DNA of 64,000 nucleotides from Paenibacillus helianthi (lineage in GTDB: Bacteria > Bacillota > Bacilli > Paenibacillales > Paenibacillaceae), in assembly GCF_001909055.1 (NCBI RefSeq), contig NZ_LVWI01000092.1:1-64000 (forward strand), read 5' to 3'. Shown here one piece after another: positions 17,604-26,159 of this stretch (positions within the stretch are counted from its first letter, which is position 1; the number at the start of each line of letters is the position of its first letter). A model generated the notes under the pieces. It was not told where the DNA came from. It made no database searches and saw only the letters and a program-made list of their open reading frames with translations. A program made the translations under genes and the position numbers.

Positions 17604-18410
17604 CTACAGGTTGTGCTGTAATAGCACCAGAAGCAGCAGGAGCAGCGCCTCCAGCAGCTCGTTCAGTGCGCCGTACACATCGCCGGTGAGCCCGCCGAGC
17701 CGGCTGCTGATCCGCCGGGCCGCAAGCGTGCCGCAGGCCAGCGCCAGAGCCGGCGCAAGGATGGCCGCTACCAGCAGCTGCGGCCAGGCGCTGTCCGCGC
17801 CGAGCGCCAGAGGCGCGGCGGCTGCGGCCAGCGAGAGCAGCGCTGCCAGCAGCAGCGTGCGCCGCTCCTGCCGGGCAGGCAGCCCCTTGAAGCTGGCGGC
17901 CAGCCCTTCATTGCCGCGGGCGAGCGGGTAGCGGGCCATAGCCCGCACCATGTACCAGCGGCCCCAGACCGGCGGCAGCAGGAGCAGCGGCAGCTCCGCC
18001 CAGGAGCCGCCTTCGATGAATGCCGCTAGCAGCGAGGCCTTCAGCAGCAGAAGCAGCACGCAGGCCAGCACCCCCATGGCCCCTACGCGGCTGTCCTTCA
18101 TGATCTCCAGCATTCGCTCACGTGTACGGTAGCTGAGGAGCGCATCCGCACTATCCATCCAGCCGTCCAGATGCAGGCCGCCGGTCAGCCCCACCCACAG
18201 AATGAGAGTAATCACAGCAGCCGGCCAGGCAGGCAGCAGCCAGGCCGCGATGCCTCCACCCAGCGCTGCACTCAGTCCGATAGCTGCGCCAACCAGCGGG
18301 TAATAGACCACACTGCGCTGCAGCAAATCGCGGGAGAAATCTCCGCCACCCTTGACCGGGAACCGCGAAAGAAACTGAAATGCGGCGGCAGCATCCCCAC
18401 GTACGCTCAT
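17604..18410 (-). CDS. cobS: Adenosylcobinamide-GDP ribazoletransferase (cobalamin synthase)
   Basis: A 268-residue, very Ala/Leu-rich membrane protein that joins adenosylcobinamide-GDP to alpha-ribazole. It has the diagnostic LHLDGWMDSADALL motif (metal-binding Asp residues), an FLSRFPVKGG start, and several membrane helices. GC is locally high. Its ATG overlaps the cobU stop by four bases, giving translational coupling in the order cobT-cobU-cobS. Confidence 0.96.
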   Translation of the reverse strand: MSVRGDAAAAFQFLSRFPVKGGGDFSRDLLQRSVVYYPLVGAAIGLSAALGGGIAAWLLPAWPAAVITLILWVGLTGGLHLDGWMDSADALLSYRTRERMLEIMKDSRVGAMGVLACVLLLLLKASLLAAFIEGGSWAELPLLLLPPVWGRWYMVRAMARYPLARGNEGLAASFKGLPARQERRTLLLAALLSLAAAAAPLALGADSAWPQLLVAAILAPALALACGTLAARRISSRLGGLTGDVYGALNELLEALLLLLLVLLQHNL

Positions 18411-18955
18411 AACAGATACTCCCTGCTTTTCAGCTCTATCGGAATGCCGGCAGTGACCAGAAAGACCTGCTTACTGCTCCGGGCCAGCAGCGCATTCATG
18501 CGGCCGGCCAGATCCCGATACAGCCGGCCAAGCGCATATTCCGGCACAATGCTGTCCCCCACCTCATTCGTCACCAGCACCAGTGTACCCTGAAAAGACG
18601 ATACACTGTGCTCCAAGCGGGCGATTTCCCGCTCCACCCGTTCCTGTCTGTCCTCCTGATCCTCCACGGCCAGCAGCACATTAGAGAGCCATAGAGTCAG
18701 GCAATCCACAAGCACCGCCTTTCCGCCGGAGAGACGGTCCAGAAGCGCTGGCAGAGCATGCGGCTCCTCCAGCGTCTCCCAGGCACTGCTATTCGCTTCA
18801 CGAAGCTTGCGGTGCAGGGTAATTCTTGCCTTCATTTCTTCATCAAAGGCTTGTCCGGTAGCTACATATATGGCCTGATCCGCCAGGGAGAGCGTCAGCC
18901 GTTCGGCGAAGCCGCTTTTCCCGCTCCGCGCTCCTCCGGTTACAAGGATGCTCAT
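18407..18955 (-). CDS. cobU: Adenosylcobinamide kinase / guanylyltransferase
   Basis: A 182-residue P-loop enzyme that phosphorylates adenosylcobinamide and then transfers GMP to it. The P-loop GGARSGKSGFAE sits at residues 6-17, and YVATGQAFDEEM and a VLVTNEVGDSIVPE segment are family-typical. Both ends overlap neighbours by four bases (cobT upstream, cobS downstream), an ATGA-coupled trio. Confidence 0.95.
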   Translation of the reverse strand: MSILVTGGARSGKSGFAERLTLSLADQAIYVATGQAFDEEMKARITLHRKLREANSSAWETLEEPHALPALLDRLSGGKAVLVDCLTLWLSNVLLAVEDQEDRQERVEREIARLEHSVSSFQGTLVLVTNEVGDSIVPEYALGRLYRDLAGRMNALLARSSKQVFLVTAGIPIELKSREYLL

Positions 18956-20016
18956 TTTCCCTCAGCCCCGGAAACTCCGGCGCTCTCAAAGGTAGCCATC
19001 TCCGTCATGATGCCGCTGACCGCGTCAATCAGGTGAAGGCTGAGCACGCCTCCCGTTCCTTCGCCCAGACGCAGCCCCAAATCAAGCAGTGCTTCCAGTC
19101 CCAGGCGCTCCAGCATCAGCTTATGGCCCTGCTCATTCGACACATGGGAAGCAATCATATACGCTGTGGATTCAGGCGCAATGGCCTTCGCCACAAGTGC
19201 AGCGGCACCGGAGATGAATCCGTCCAGAATGACGGGTACGCGGAGTGCAGCGGCTCCAAGAATGAGCCCGGCCAGACCAGCGATCTCAAGTCCGCCTACC
19301 TTGGCAAGCACATCCAGCGGATCTGCCGGGTTTGGAGAATTCACGCGCAGTGCACGCGCTACGACTTCAATTTTATGCAGCAGCCGTTCATTATCAATCC
19401 CTGTTCCGCGGCCCACAGCAACCTCCGGCAAGATGCCCTCCAGAGCGCACAGAATGGCGGCACTGGCCGTTGTATTACCGATGCCCATTTCACCGGTGAT
19501 AAAAATCTCCGTTCCGTTCTTAACTGCTTCCCGGGCAACATTTACACCGACAAGTACAGCCTGAAGAGCCTCTTCCCGGCTCATGGCTGGTCCTGCTGCC
19601 ATATTGCCCGTTCCCGGCCGCACCTTGCGGTTGATCAGTTCCGGATGCTCCAGCTCCGCATTGATTCCGATATCCACGAACTGCACGCTTGCTCCCGCCT
19701 GACGGGCCAGGACATTGACCGCCGCCCCACCGGTGAGAAAATTATAGGCCATCTGCACAGTAACTTCCTGCGGAAAAGCACTGATCCCCTCACAGCAGAC
19801 GCCGTGGTCGGCAGCCATTACAACAACGGTGCGCGTTCCGTAACTGGGCTGCGCCTTCTTCGAGATGCCGGCCAGCCGGACAGCCAGCGCTTCCAGGCGT
19901 CCGAGGCTTCCCGGCGGCTTGGTCAGACTGTTCAGGCGAAGCGCTGCCTGCAGTTCGGCTTGTTCATCCGGCGGAGCAATCCGTCCCGTTACTTCTTCAA
20001 TTGCTGAAATCATCAT
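18952..20016 (-). CDS. cobT: Nicotinate-nucleotide:dimethylbenzimidazole phosphoribosyltransferase
   Basis: A 354-residue enzyme that makes alpha-ribazole phosphate for the lower ligand of cobalamin. It shows LTKPPGSLGRLE near residue 31, GVCCEGISAFPQEVT, GEMGIGNTT in the middle, and a catalytic Glu region near the end (RLGEGTGGVL). It is the first gene of cobT-cobU-cobS. Two consecutive ATG codons follow GGAGGCTATA, so the start could be one codon later. I see no cobalamin riboswitch in the 150 bp upstream. Confidence 0.96.
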   Translation of the reverse strand: MMISAIEEVTGRIAPPDEQAELQAALRLNSLTKPPGSLGRLEALAVRLAGISKKAQPSYGTRTVVVMAADHGVCCEGISAFPQEVTVQMAYNFLTGGAAVNVLARQAGASVQFVDIGINAELEHPELINRKVRPGTGNMAAGPAMSREEALQAVLVGVNVAREAVKNGTEIFITGEMGIGNTTASAAILCALEGILPEVAVGRGTGIDNERLLHKIEVVARALRVNSPNPADPLDVLAKVGGLEIAGLAGLILGAAALRVPVILDGFISGAAALVAKAIAPESTAYMIASHVSNEQGHKLMLERLGLEALLDLGLRLGEGTGGVLSLHLIDAVSGIMTEMATFESAGVSGAEGK

Positions 20017-20049
20017 TATAGCCTCCTGTTTGTTCTTGCATTGAAATTA

Positions 20050-20083
20050 GAAGGGCCCCCTTCTCTGAAGAAGTGGGCCCTCT
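20050..20083 (-). terminator. Hairpin between aminotransferase gene and cobT
   Basis: An AGAGGGCCC/GGGCCCTTCT stem with an inner CTTCT/AGAAG helix is followed by a broken T-rich tail on the minus strand. It is a probable terminator of the mocR-ddl-aminotransferase unit, though the tail is weak. Confidence 0.5.
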
Positions 20084-20165
20084 GCTGCGGATCGCCAGCT
20101 ATTCCGTCCCTATTACTCCCTATTTCTTCCTTATGGATTATAGGGGATAGAGATTAATCTTACAA

Positions 20166-21371
20166 TTACATTTTTACCTTCATAAAACCTTCCATCCGTT
20201 CAAGCGCTTCGGTCAGCTTCGCTGTGGAAGCGGCATAGGAACAGCGGAGATGACCTTCACCGCCCATACCGAATACGTGTCCCGGCACAGCTGCAACCCC
20301 TGCTTCCTGCAGCAGGCGAAGCGCAAATTCTTCTGAAGTCATTCCGGTATGTTTAATAGAGGGAAAGGCATAAAAAGCCCCTTGCGGCTCATGGCAATGC
20401 AGCCCGATGGATCTGAGTCCTTCAACAAACAGAGAACGGCGCTGCCGGAAGCATTCTTTCATTGTATTCTTGTCCGGCAATCCGTGGCGCAGCGATTCGA
20501 TCGCGGCAATCTGGCCCAGAACAGGCGCGCACATCGCCGTATACTGATGGATTTTCAGCATTGCAGACAGCAGTTCCCGGTTCCCGCAGGCATAACCGAC
20601 CCGCCAGCCGGTCATGGCAAAAGCTTTGGAGAAACCGCTGATTACGATCGTCCGCTCCTTCATGCCGGGAAGCGAAGCAATGCTGACATGCCTGCTGTCA
20701 TAGGTCAGCTCGGCATAGATTTCATCCGAAAGTACGATCAGATTATGGGCTTTTACGATTTCTGCAATCGGAAGCCAATCCTCATAAGACATTACTGCCC
20801 CTGTTGGGTTATTCGGGAAGTTCACCATCAGTAGCTTGGAGCGCGGGGTAATGGCTCTAAGCAGCGCCTCGGCGGTAAGCTTGAAGCCCTGCTCCGCAGT
20901 AGCCTCCACTTCCACTAATGTTCCCCCGTTCAGATAGGCGATTGGCGAATAGGCGATGTAACTGGGCGATGGAATGATTACCTCATCACCCGGCGCGGTG
21001 AAGGCACGCAGCGCCAGATCAAGGGCTTCACTGCTGCCCACCGTTACCAGCACCTCCTCCATAGGCTGATAGGACAGTCCGAAGCTTTCCTGCTGATAGC
21101 GGGCAATCTCCTCCCGGAGCTCTGGCAGACCGGCATTCGGGGTATAACTCGTCTCTCCCCGCTCCAGGGCACGGATACAGGCGGCTCTGATATGCTCAGG
21201 GGTAGTGAAATCGGGTTCGCCTACACCCAGTGATATAATCTCGTTGTTACCCGCACTGAGATCAAAAAAAGCACGGATGCCCGAGGGCGCTATCTCCCGT
21301 ACACGCGGAGCAATGAGCTCGCTCAGCAGGGCGCTGTGATCCTGTTGTTGAAACCGTTTGTGTTTATCCAT
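20166..21371 (-). CDS. PLP-dependent aminotransferase, class I
   Basis: A 401-residue fold-type I aminotransferase. It shows SLGVGEPDF, a PNAGLPELREEIA segment, NFPNNPTGAV, and the PLP lysine in VISGFSKAFAMTGWRVG. It resembles Bacillus PatA/AspB-like enzymes, but the amino-acid specificity cannot be read from sequence. Its first codons overlap the end of ddl by 8 bp. The coupling to D-alanyl-D-alanine ligase suggests a role in cell-wall amino-acid supply, as an inference only. Confidence 0.9.
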   Translation of the reverse strand: MDKHKRFQQQDHSALLSELIAPRVREIAPSGIRAFFDLSAGNNEIISLGVGEPDFTTPEHIRAACIRALERGETSYTPNAGLPELREEIARYQQESFGLSYQPMEEVLVTVGSSEALDLALRAFTAPGDEVIIPSPSYIAYSPIAYLNGGTLVEVEATAEQGFKLTAEALLRAITPRSKLLMVNFPNNPTGAVMSYEDWLPIAEIVKAHNLIVLSDEIYAELTYDSRHVSIASLPGMKERTIVISGFSKAFAMTGWRVGYACGNRELLSAMLKIHQYTAMCAPVLGQIAAIESLRHGLPDKNTMKECFRQRRSLFVEGLRSIGLHCHEPQGAFYAFPSIKHTGMTSEEFALRLLQEAGVAAVPGHVFGMGGEGHLRCSYAASTAKLTEALERMEGFMKVKM

Positions 21372-22428
21372 AGTGGACAGCCCCCTGCCGCACAGTCTGC
21401 AGTGCCTGCGTGTCCCGCAAACTCTGAGCGTCCTGCTTATTTTCGTTGCCGTCTTCTCCCTGTGCGCGCCGGACTCCCGGTACGCCTACAGCGCCTGGAA
21501 CCTCCGGCTCCGAAGCGATCCCCCGCCGCTCTGCAAGCGAACCGGAGATAATCTCATCCAGCAGCCCGCTGAAGGTATATCCGGCAGCAAGCGCACTTCT
21601 TGGCAGCAGGCTCGTTTCGGTCATGCCCGGCAATGTGTTTACCTCAAGCACATAAGGAACGCCGTCCTTAAGCAGCATATCCACCCGCGCATATACCGTA
21701 CACTTCAGCGCCTGATAGCAGGTCAAAGCCGCCGCACGCACCCGTTCTTCAAGCTCTACTGGCAGCTGAATGACCTGTTCCTCCGCACCGCCCAACTCAT
21801 ATTTGGCACTGTAATCGAACCAATCCGCTCCCAGTGAGCGGATGCCGATAACGGGCAGCATCTTTCCTCCGAGAATGGGACAGGTGATTTCCTGACCCTC
21901 GGTATATTCTTCGATCAGCACCGAACGGTCAGCGGCAAAAGCCTTCTCTACTGCGCTCCGCAGCTCCGCACGGCTGTTCACCTTTGTCATGCCGATGCTG
22001 GAGCCGCCCGAATTTGGTTTTACCATTACAGGATATCCGAGCTTCTCTACAGCTTCCGGCACGAAATCCTCCATACGGTCCAGGCAGATCCAGGCGGGCG
22101 TATGCACCCCTTGGCTGCGGAGAATGGTCTTGGACAGCGCTTTATCCATGCACAGGCTGCTGGACAGCACACCGCTGCCGGAATACGGAATACCCAGCGT
22201 TTCCAGCGTCCCTTGTACGGTTCCGTCCTCGCCGTAGGCTCCATGGAGGGCAAGCAGCGCGAAATCCAGATCTTTTACCGCATCAACCAGCTCTTCCCGC
22301 GAAGAAATGACTACCGGGACGCCTTCATATTTATTGCGGTCCAGATGCTTCAGCATTTCTCTGCCCGTATTCAGCGACACCTCATATTCCGAGGATACCC
22401 CGCCCATAATTACGCCTACTTTTCTCAT
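21364..22428 (-). CDS. ddl: D-alanine--D-alanine ligase
   Basis: A 354-residue ATP-grasp ligase that makes the D-Ala-D-Ala dipeptide for peptidoglycan. It has GGVSSEYEVSL at the N-terminus, LHGAYGEDGTVQG, the ATP-grasp loop KPNSGGSSIGM, and the metal site EVNTLPGMT. The catalytic part ends near residue 300; the last ~50 residues are a Pro/Gly/Gln-rich tail absent from most Ddl proteins and probably disordered. It is the middle gene of mocR-ddl-aminotransferase. D-Lac or D-Ser specificity, which marks vancomycin resistance ligases, cannot be excluded by eye. Confidence 0.93.
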   Translation of the reverse strand: MRKVGVIMGGVSSEYEVSLNTGREMLKHLDRNKYEGVPVVISSREELVDAVKDLDFALLALHGAYGEDGTVQGTLETLGIPYSGSGVLSSSLCMDKALSKTILRSQGVHTPAWICLDRMEDFVPEAVEKLGYPVMVKPNSGGSSIGMTKVNSRAELRSAVEKAFAADRSVLIEEYTEGQEITCPILGGKMLPVIGIRSLGADWFDYSAKYELGGAEEQVIQLPVELEERVRAAALTCYQALKCTVYARVDMLLKDGVPYVLEVNTLPGMTETSLLPRSALAAGYTFSGLLDEIISGSLAERRGIASEPEVPGAVGVPGVRRAQGEDGNENKQDAQSLRDTQALQTVRQGAVHYG

Positions 22429-22443
22429 TCCCTTAACCCCTCT

Positions 22444-23904
22444 TCATCCCAGTAGTTGCCGTGCAGTGCTGCCAATAATTTCAACGCCCTTCCGGATATC
22501 CCCGTCAGCCACTCTGGAGAACCCCAGCCGCAGTGTGTTCTGCCCTTGCCCATTCGTATAGAATATATCTCCCGCTGTAAAAATAACCCCTTGCTCCCGG
22601 CATGCGGTAAGCAGCTCCCTCGTGCTGAAGCCCTCAGCAAACGTAATAAAAAGATGCAGGCCCCCATCCCCGGTGAGTGATGTATACGGAATGTGCTCCT
22701 GGCAGCAGGCCAGGGTCAGCTCGTATTTGCGCTTATATTCCGCTCTCGCCCGTTTCAGGTATTTCTCCAGATTGCCGCCCAGCAGATATTGATACAGAAT
22801 CGATTGATCCAGCGTTGAGGTATGAATGCTTCGCGCTCTTTTGACGCTTTCCAGGTAATAGATCAGCTCCTGATCCGCAAGCACCCAGCCCACACGCAGT
22901 CCGGGAAAAAGCACCTTGGAGAAGCTTCCCAGATAGATCACGCTATTCCCGCCGCCCGCTGCTGCGATCAGAGGCGCCACGTGGGAACCCGAATACCGGA
23001 GTTCCTCGTTAAAACCGTCCTCGATCACCGGTACCTTGTATTCCGTCATCAGCTTCATCAGCCGCTGTCTTTTCTCGGGAGACATGACGATGCCCGTTGG
23101 ATTGTGGTAGGAGGGAACCAAATATGCACAGTCATACTCACGCGCCTCAAGCGCCCGCTTCAGCTCACCCAGATGGATGCCGTCCCGCTCCATAGGCACA
23201 CCCGCAATCTCAAAACCGTGCAGCTTCATATTCTTAATCGCCGTGTGATGCGTCGGATTCTCGCACAGCACCGCCCCAGCCTTGCGGCCAAGCGCGGACA
23301 ATACCACATCAAACCCTTCCGTAAATCCGTTCGTAATCAGAATGTCCTTGCCCCGCGTATTCACACCCTTGTGCTCCATATATTGCAGCAAATAGTCTAT
23401 TAAAGGCTTATACCCCTTGGCATAGCCATAGTTCAGCAGAACATTGCCTTCTACCGCCATGCGCTCCATAAATGCCCGCTTCACATTGTCCAGATCGAAC
23501 AGGCTCTCATCAGGCGCGATGCTGGTAAAAGAAATCGTACCCTTCGCCGCGCGTATTCCGCGCTTCATAATATCCAGTTCCTCGGCCAGCCTGGCCTGGC
23601 TGCTCAGCCGCTCTTTCCAGTCCACCGTCCAAGCAGAATCTCCAGGACTTCCGGCTTGATCAGCCGCTGCTTGTGATACATAGCTGCCCTGGCCCTGCAC
23701 CGCATAAGTAAAGCCGTCATCCGCAAGTGCCTCGTAGGCGGAAATGACCGAATTGCGGCTGACCCCCAGCAGCGTGCTGAGCTCGCGTGTAGACGGCAGC
23801 TTTTGGTCACCCTGGAGGGCGCCTCTGAGGATCAGCTGCTTCATGTAATCTTTTACTTGAATGAATACCGGCCGTCCGGCAATGAGCCTGAAATCCTTGA
23901 ACAT
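22444..23904 (-). CDS. MocR/PdxR family regulator (GntR HTH + aminotransferase fold), DdlR-like
   Basis: A 486-residue protein. A GntR winged helix (~1-80, with LPSTRELSTLLGVSRNSVISAYEAL) is linked to a class I aminotransferase-like domain with the PLP lysine in YLGSFSKVLFPGLRVG. MocR proteins sense PLP or PLP-amino acid adducts. In Brevibacillus a member called DdlR activates ddl; the gene here lies 15 bp upstream of ddl, which favours the same role. I place the start at the ATG at 23904, because an in-frame extension upstream runs through a strong terminator hairpin. Confidence 0.88.
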   Translation of the reverse strand: MFKDFRLIAGRPVFIQVKDYMKQLILRGALQGDQKLPSTRELSTLLGVSRNSVISAYEALADDGFTYAVQGQGSYVSQAAADQAGSPGDSAWTVDWKERLSSQARLAEELDIMKRGIRAAKGTISFTSIAPDESLFDLDNVKRAFMERMAVEGNVLLNYGYAKGYKPLIDYLLQYMEHKGVNTRGKDILITNGFTEGFDVVLSALGRKAGAVLCENPTHHTAIKNMKLHGFEIAGVPMERDGIHLGELKRALEAREYDCAYLVPSYHNPTGIVMSPEKRQRLMKLMTEYKVPVIEDGFNEELRYSGSHVAPLIAAAGGGNSVIYLGSFSKVLFPGLRVGWVLADQELIYYLESVKRARSIHTSTLDQSILYQYLLGGNLEKYLKRARAEYKRKYELTLACCQEHIPYTSLTGDGGLHLFITFAEGFSTRELLTACREQGVIFTAGDIFYTNGQGQNTLRLGFSRVADGDIRKGVEIIGSTARQLLG

Positions 23905-24271
23905 GCTTCCATCGCCCCCATAGCTATCATGGCACAGTCCTCTTCGTAAAAAAAGAACCACGGCCCGGAATTTTCTTCCGGCCGTGGTTCTTTGGCTGTA
24001 GAAGCTGAAAAGGCCCGGTACCCAGGGCGATCGCTTACAGCCATTTTTTCGAAATACAAATCCCCTATTTACTAGGTAGATAGCTTTGGTGAAATTTATC
24101 CACTTCATTCTGCTGAGAGACCACCACGGAGAGGCTTAACGGGAAAAAATCCATATCATTCCCCCAGATAGCGCTGAATGGATGGAAATGGAGGTGATTA
24201 AATCTACTTTTGCACCTATTCATCGAAAAATCGGTGAAATTCACAAATTAGTTTTCCCTTTTCCACTTTAC
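23905..24271. other. Intergenic region with terminator and repeat remnant
   Basis: A 367-bp stretch between cobC and the MocR gene. It holds the terminator at 23948-23993 and, at ~24235-24285, a stretch (CACAAATTAGTT followed by a pyrimidine-rich run and a TTCCACTTTA) similar to the repeat at 27784-27935. No gene is supported. Confidence 0.5.
23948..23993 (-). terminator. Strong terminator just upstream of the MocR gene
   Basis: On the minus strand AAAGAACCACGGCC/GGCCGTGGTTCTTT, with an inner GGAA/TTCC helix, is followed by seven T. It ends about 40 bp before the MocR start. It either terminates cob transcription or attenuates mocR-ddl. Confidence 0.9.
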
Positions 24272-25147
24272 TCAGTGGCAACTGCCCTCTTCCCCTCCGC
24301 GCCACCGCAGCCTCACCGTGGTTGCCGTTCCCGGCGGAGGTGCAGCAGCTTCACGGAAGCCAAGCCCCGCGGTTGTCCGTGCCAGCATCTGGCGGATAAC
24401 GCCGCCGTGAGTCACAATCAGTATACGAATAGGTCCATTCCTAAGGCCAGGCGCCTCGGCAGCTATATGGAGCAGTTCAGACAAAAAACTCTCCACGCGT
24501 CCGGTGAATTCTGCCCAGGATTCTCCGTCCGGCGGAGTAAACGCCGTAGGATCATCAATCCAGCTCCGATAGCTTGGATTACTCTGCAGCTGCTCATAAG
24601 TCTGTCCCTCCCAAGCACCAAAGCTCATCTCGCGCAGCCGTGAATCGTACACTGCTGACTGCTCAAGTGAAGGGGCAATGACCGCCAGTGTCTCGCGGCA
24701 TCTGCGCAAATCACTGCAGTACACACGCCAGAAGCTGCCGGCAAGTTCGGGCTGGTGCCGAAGAGCAGACAACTTCACCTCCGATTCAGGCAGCAGCGGA
24801 AGATCGGTGCTGCCCAGGTAACGGCGTTCGGCATTCCACTGGGTATGTCCATGGCGGATCAGCACCAGCTCAAGCTCAACTTGAAGATCTACTTTGCACT
24901 CATATGCCCGTTCACTCTCAGGGTCTGGTTCACTCTCAGGGTCTGGTTCACTCTCAGGGTCTGGTTCACTCTCAGAGTCTGGTTCACTCTTAGGGTCTGG
25001 TTCACTCTCAGGGTCCGCATCCTGTCCAGGGTCTGGTTCATACTCAGGATTCAGTGCTGCCTCAGGTTTCCTTTCATTCCGGGCGCCCGGCATATACTCA
25101 GGGTGCAGTACATGCTCAGCGTCCAATCCGGCTCGGTTATTTGCCAT
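24272..25147 (-). CDS. cobC: Alpha-ribazole phosphatase-like histidine phosphatase with repetitive N-terminal extension
   Basis: A 291-residue protein. Residues ~90-285 are a histidine phosphatase domain with LIRHGHTQWN, a CSDLRRCRET segment, EMSFGAWEGQ and a late VTHGGVIR motif. Context suggests CobC, which dephosphorylates alpha-ribazole phosphate. Residues 8-80 are an acidic extension built from hexapeptides of the SEPDPE type, encoded by an 18-bp repeat. Normal family members begin just before the RHG motif. I see no good internal start, while AGAGAG precedes the ATG at 25147, 9 bp after the cbiB stop, so the extension is probably translated. Confidence 0.85.
   Translation of the reverse strand: MANNRAGLDAEHVLHPEYMPGARNERKPEAALNPEYEPDPGQDADPESEPDPKSEPDSESEPDPESEPDPESEPDPESERAYECKVDLQVELELVLIRHGHTQWNAERRYLGSTDLPLLPESEVKLSALRHQPELAGSFWRVYCSDLRRCRETLAVIAPSLEQSAVYDSRLREMSFGAWEGQTYEQLQSNPSYRSWIDDPTAFTPPDGESWAEFTGRVESFLSELLHIAAEAPGLRNGPIRILIVTHGGVIRQMLARTTAGLGFREAAAPPPGTATTVRLRWRGGEEGSCH
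24911..25126 (-). repeat. 18-bp tandem repeat array inside cobC
   Basis: Twelve consecutive 18-bp units (plus-strand unit TTCACTCTCAGGGTCTGG). Three near-identical units lie at 24911-24964, then the units decay gradually up to about 20 bp from the cobC start. The length keeps frame, encoding hexapeptides such as SEPDPE, PDPKSE, LNPEYE and LHPEYM. Confidence 0.93.
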
Positions 25148-25156
25148 CTCTCTGGA

Positions 25157-26122
25157 TCAGCCTCCAATCCCGTGCCACAGCATAGCCGCCGCTGCACACA
25201 GGCAGACGAAAATTGCGGAAGACCACATCATCAGCCGTGAGGCAAGAATGATATCCTCCGGCTCCATAGTCCGGAGGGGGTCGCCCATATAGGCGCGGAA
25301 CGTGGCTACGCCGTGGTATACATTTTCGCCGCCCAGACGGATGCCAAGCGCTCCGGCTACCGCCGATTCGGGGAATCCGCTGTTTGGGCTGGGATGGCTG
25401 CGCGCATCGCGCCGCACAATGCGCCAGCTGCTGCGCCAGTCCAGACGCAGCAGACAGGCGCACAAGACCAACAGCACTGCTGTCATCCGCGCCGCTATGT
25501 AATTGGCTACGTCATCGAGCCGGGCGGAGGCCCAGCCGAGATCACGGTATTTGTCGTTTTTGTAGCCGACCATGGAATCCAGCGTATTCACCGCACGGTA
25601 AGCCATAGCCAGCGGTGCTCCGCCGAGCAGGGCGAAGAACAACGGAGAAATAATCGCATCGACAATATTCTCCGCCACAGTCTCCACCGTGCCCCGGACA
25701 ATATCCGGGCTCTCCAGCTTGGTGGTGTCGCGGCCAACGATCATCCCGAGCGCCGTGCGGGCTGCAGGGATATCTCCCTTGCGCAGCTCCACATAGACGG
25801 CCATCCCGGCATCTTTTAGTCCCTTAGAGGCAATAGTTGTAGCGATCAGCCAGACCTCCGCTGCCCAGCCCAGTCCAGGCGATACCCGGGACAGCAGCAA
25901 TAGAAGGGCTGCTGTCACTCCCCAGGCTCCGCCTGCGACCAGCAGCGGAAGCAGGATTCCTGCGCGTTTCAGAGTGCGCGGCTGCGTGCAGAAGCGGCGG
26001 ATCAGCCGTTCAAGAGCTGTAATCGCTTTTCCCATAAGCACCACCGGATGAGGGATACTGCGCGGGTCGCCTATGATCCGGTCCAGCACATAGGCTGCAA
26101 GTAAAATAATCGCAAGCTTCAC
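25157..26122 (-). CDS. cbiB: Adenosylcobinamide-phosphate synthase
   Basis: A 321-residue integral membrane enzyme that attaches (R)-1-amino-2-propanol O-phosphate to adenosylcobyric acid. Typical segments are DRIIGDPRSIPHPVVLMG at the N-terminus, VGRDTTKL, ENIVDAIISPLFF, and VNTLDSMVGYKNDKY. It starts with GTG and has a poor ribosome binding site. The name avoids confusion with the threonine-phosphate decarboxylase CobD at 28053. It lies between cbiZ and cobC in one run. Confidence 0.95.
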   Translation of the reverse strand: MKLAIILLAAYVLDRIIGDPRSIPHPVVLMGKAITALERLIRRFCTQPRTLKRAGILLPLLVAGGAWGVTAALLLLLSRVSPGLGWAAEVWLIATTIASKGLKDAGMAVYVELRKGDIPAARTALGMIVGRDTTKLESPDIVRGTVETVAENIVDAIISPLFFALLGGAPLAMAYRAVNTLDSMVGYKNDKYRDLGWASARLDDVANYIAARMTAVLLVLCACLLRLDWRSSWRIVRRDARSHPSPNSGFPESAVAGALGIRLGGENVYHGVATFRAYMGDPLRTMEPEDIILASRLMMWSSAIFVCLCAAAAMLWHGIGG

Positions 26123-26159
26123 CGGGCAGCACCCGCAAGCGGCTTGTTGCTTATGCGGC

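Noticed and set aside
24015..24035. T-box-like GGGTACC upstream of the MocR terminator
   Set aside because: The conserved T-box sequence (GGTGGTACCGCG type) and a stem I with specifier loop are absent.
24890..25140. Several overlapping open frames on both strands and a CRISPR-like periodic pattern
   Set aside because: The 18-bp repeat keeps many frames open. Units are contiguous without unique spacers, so it is not a CRISPR array, and only the cobC frame has a domain attached.
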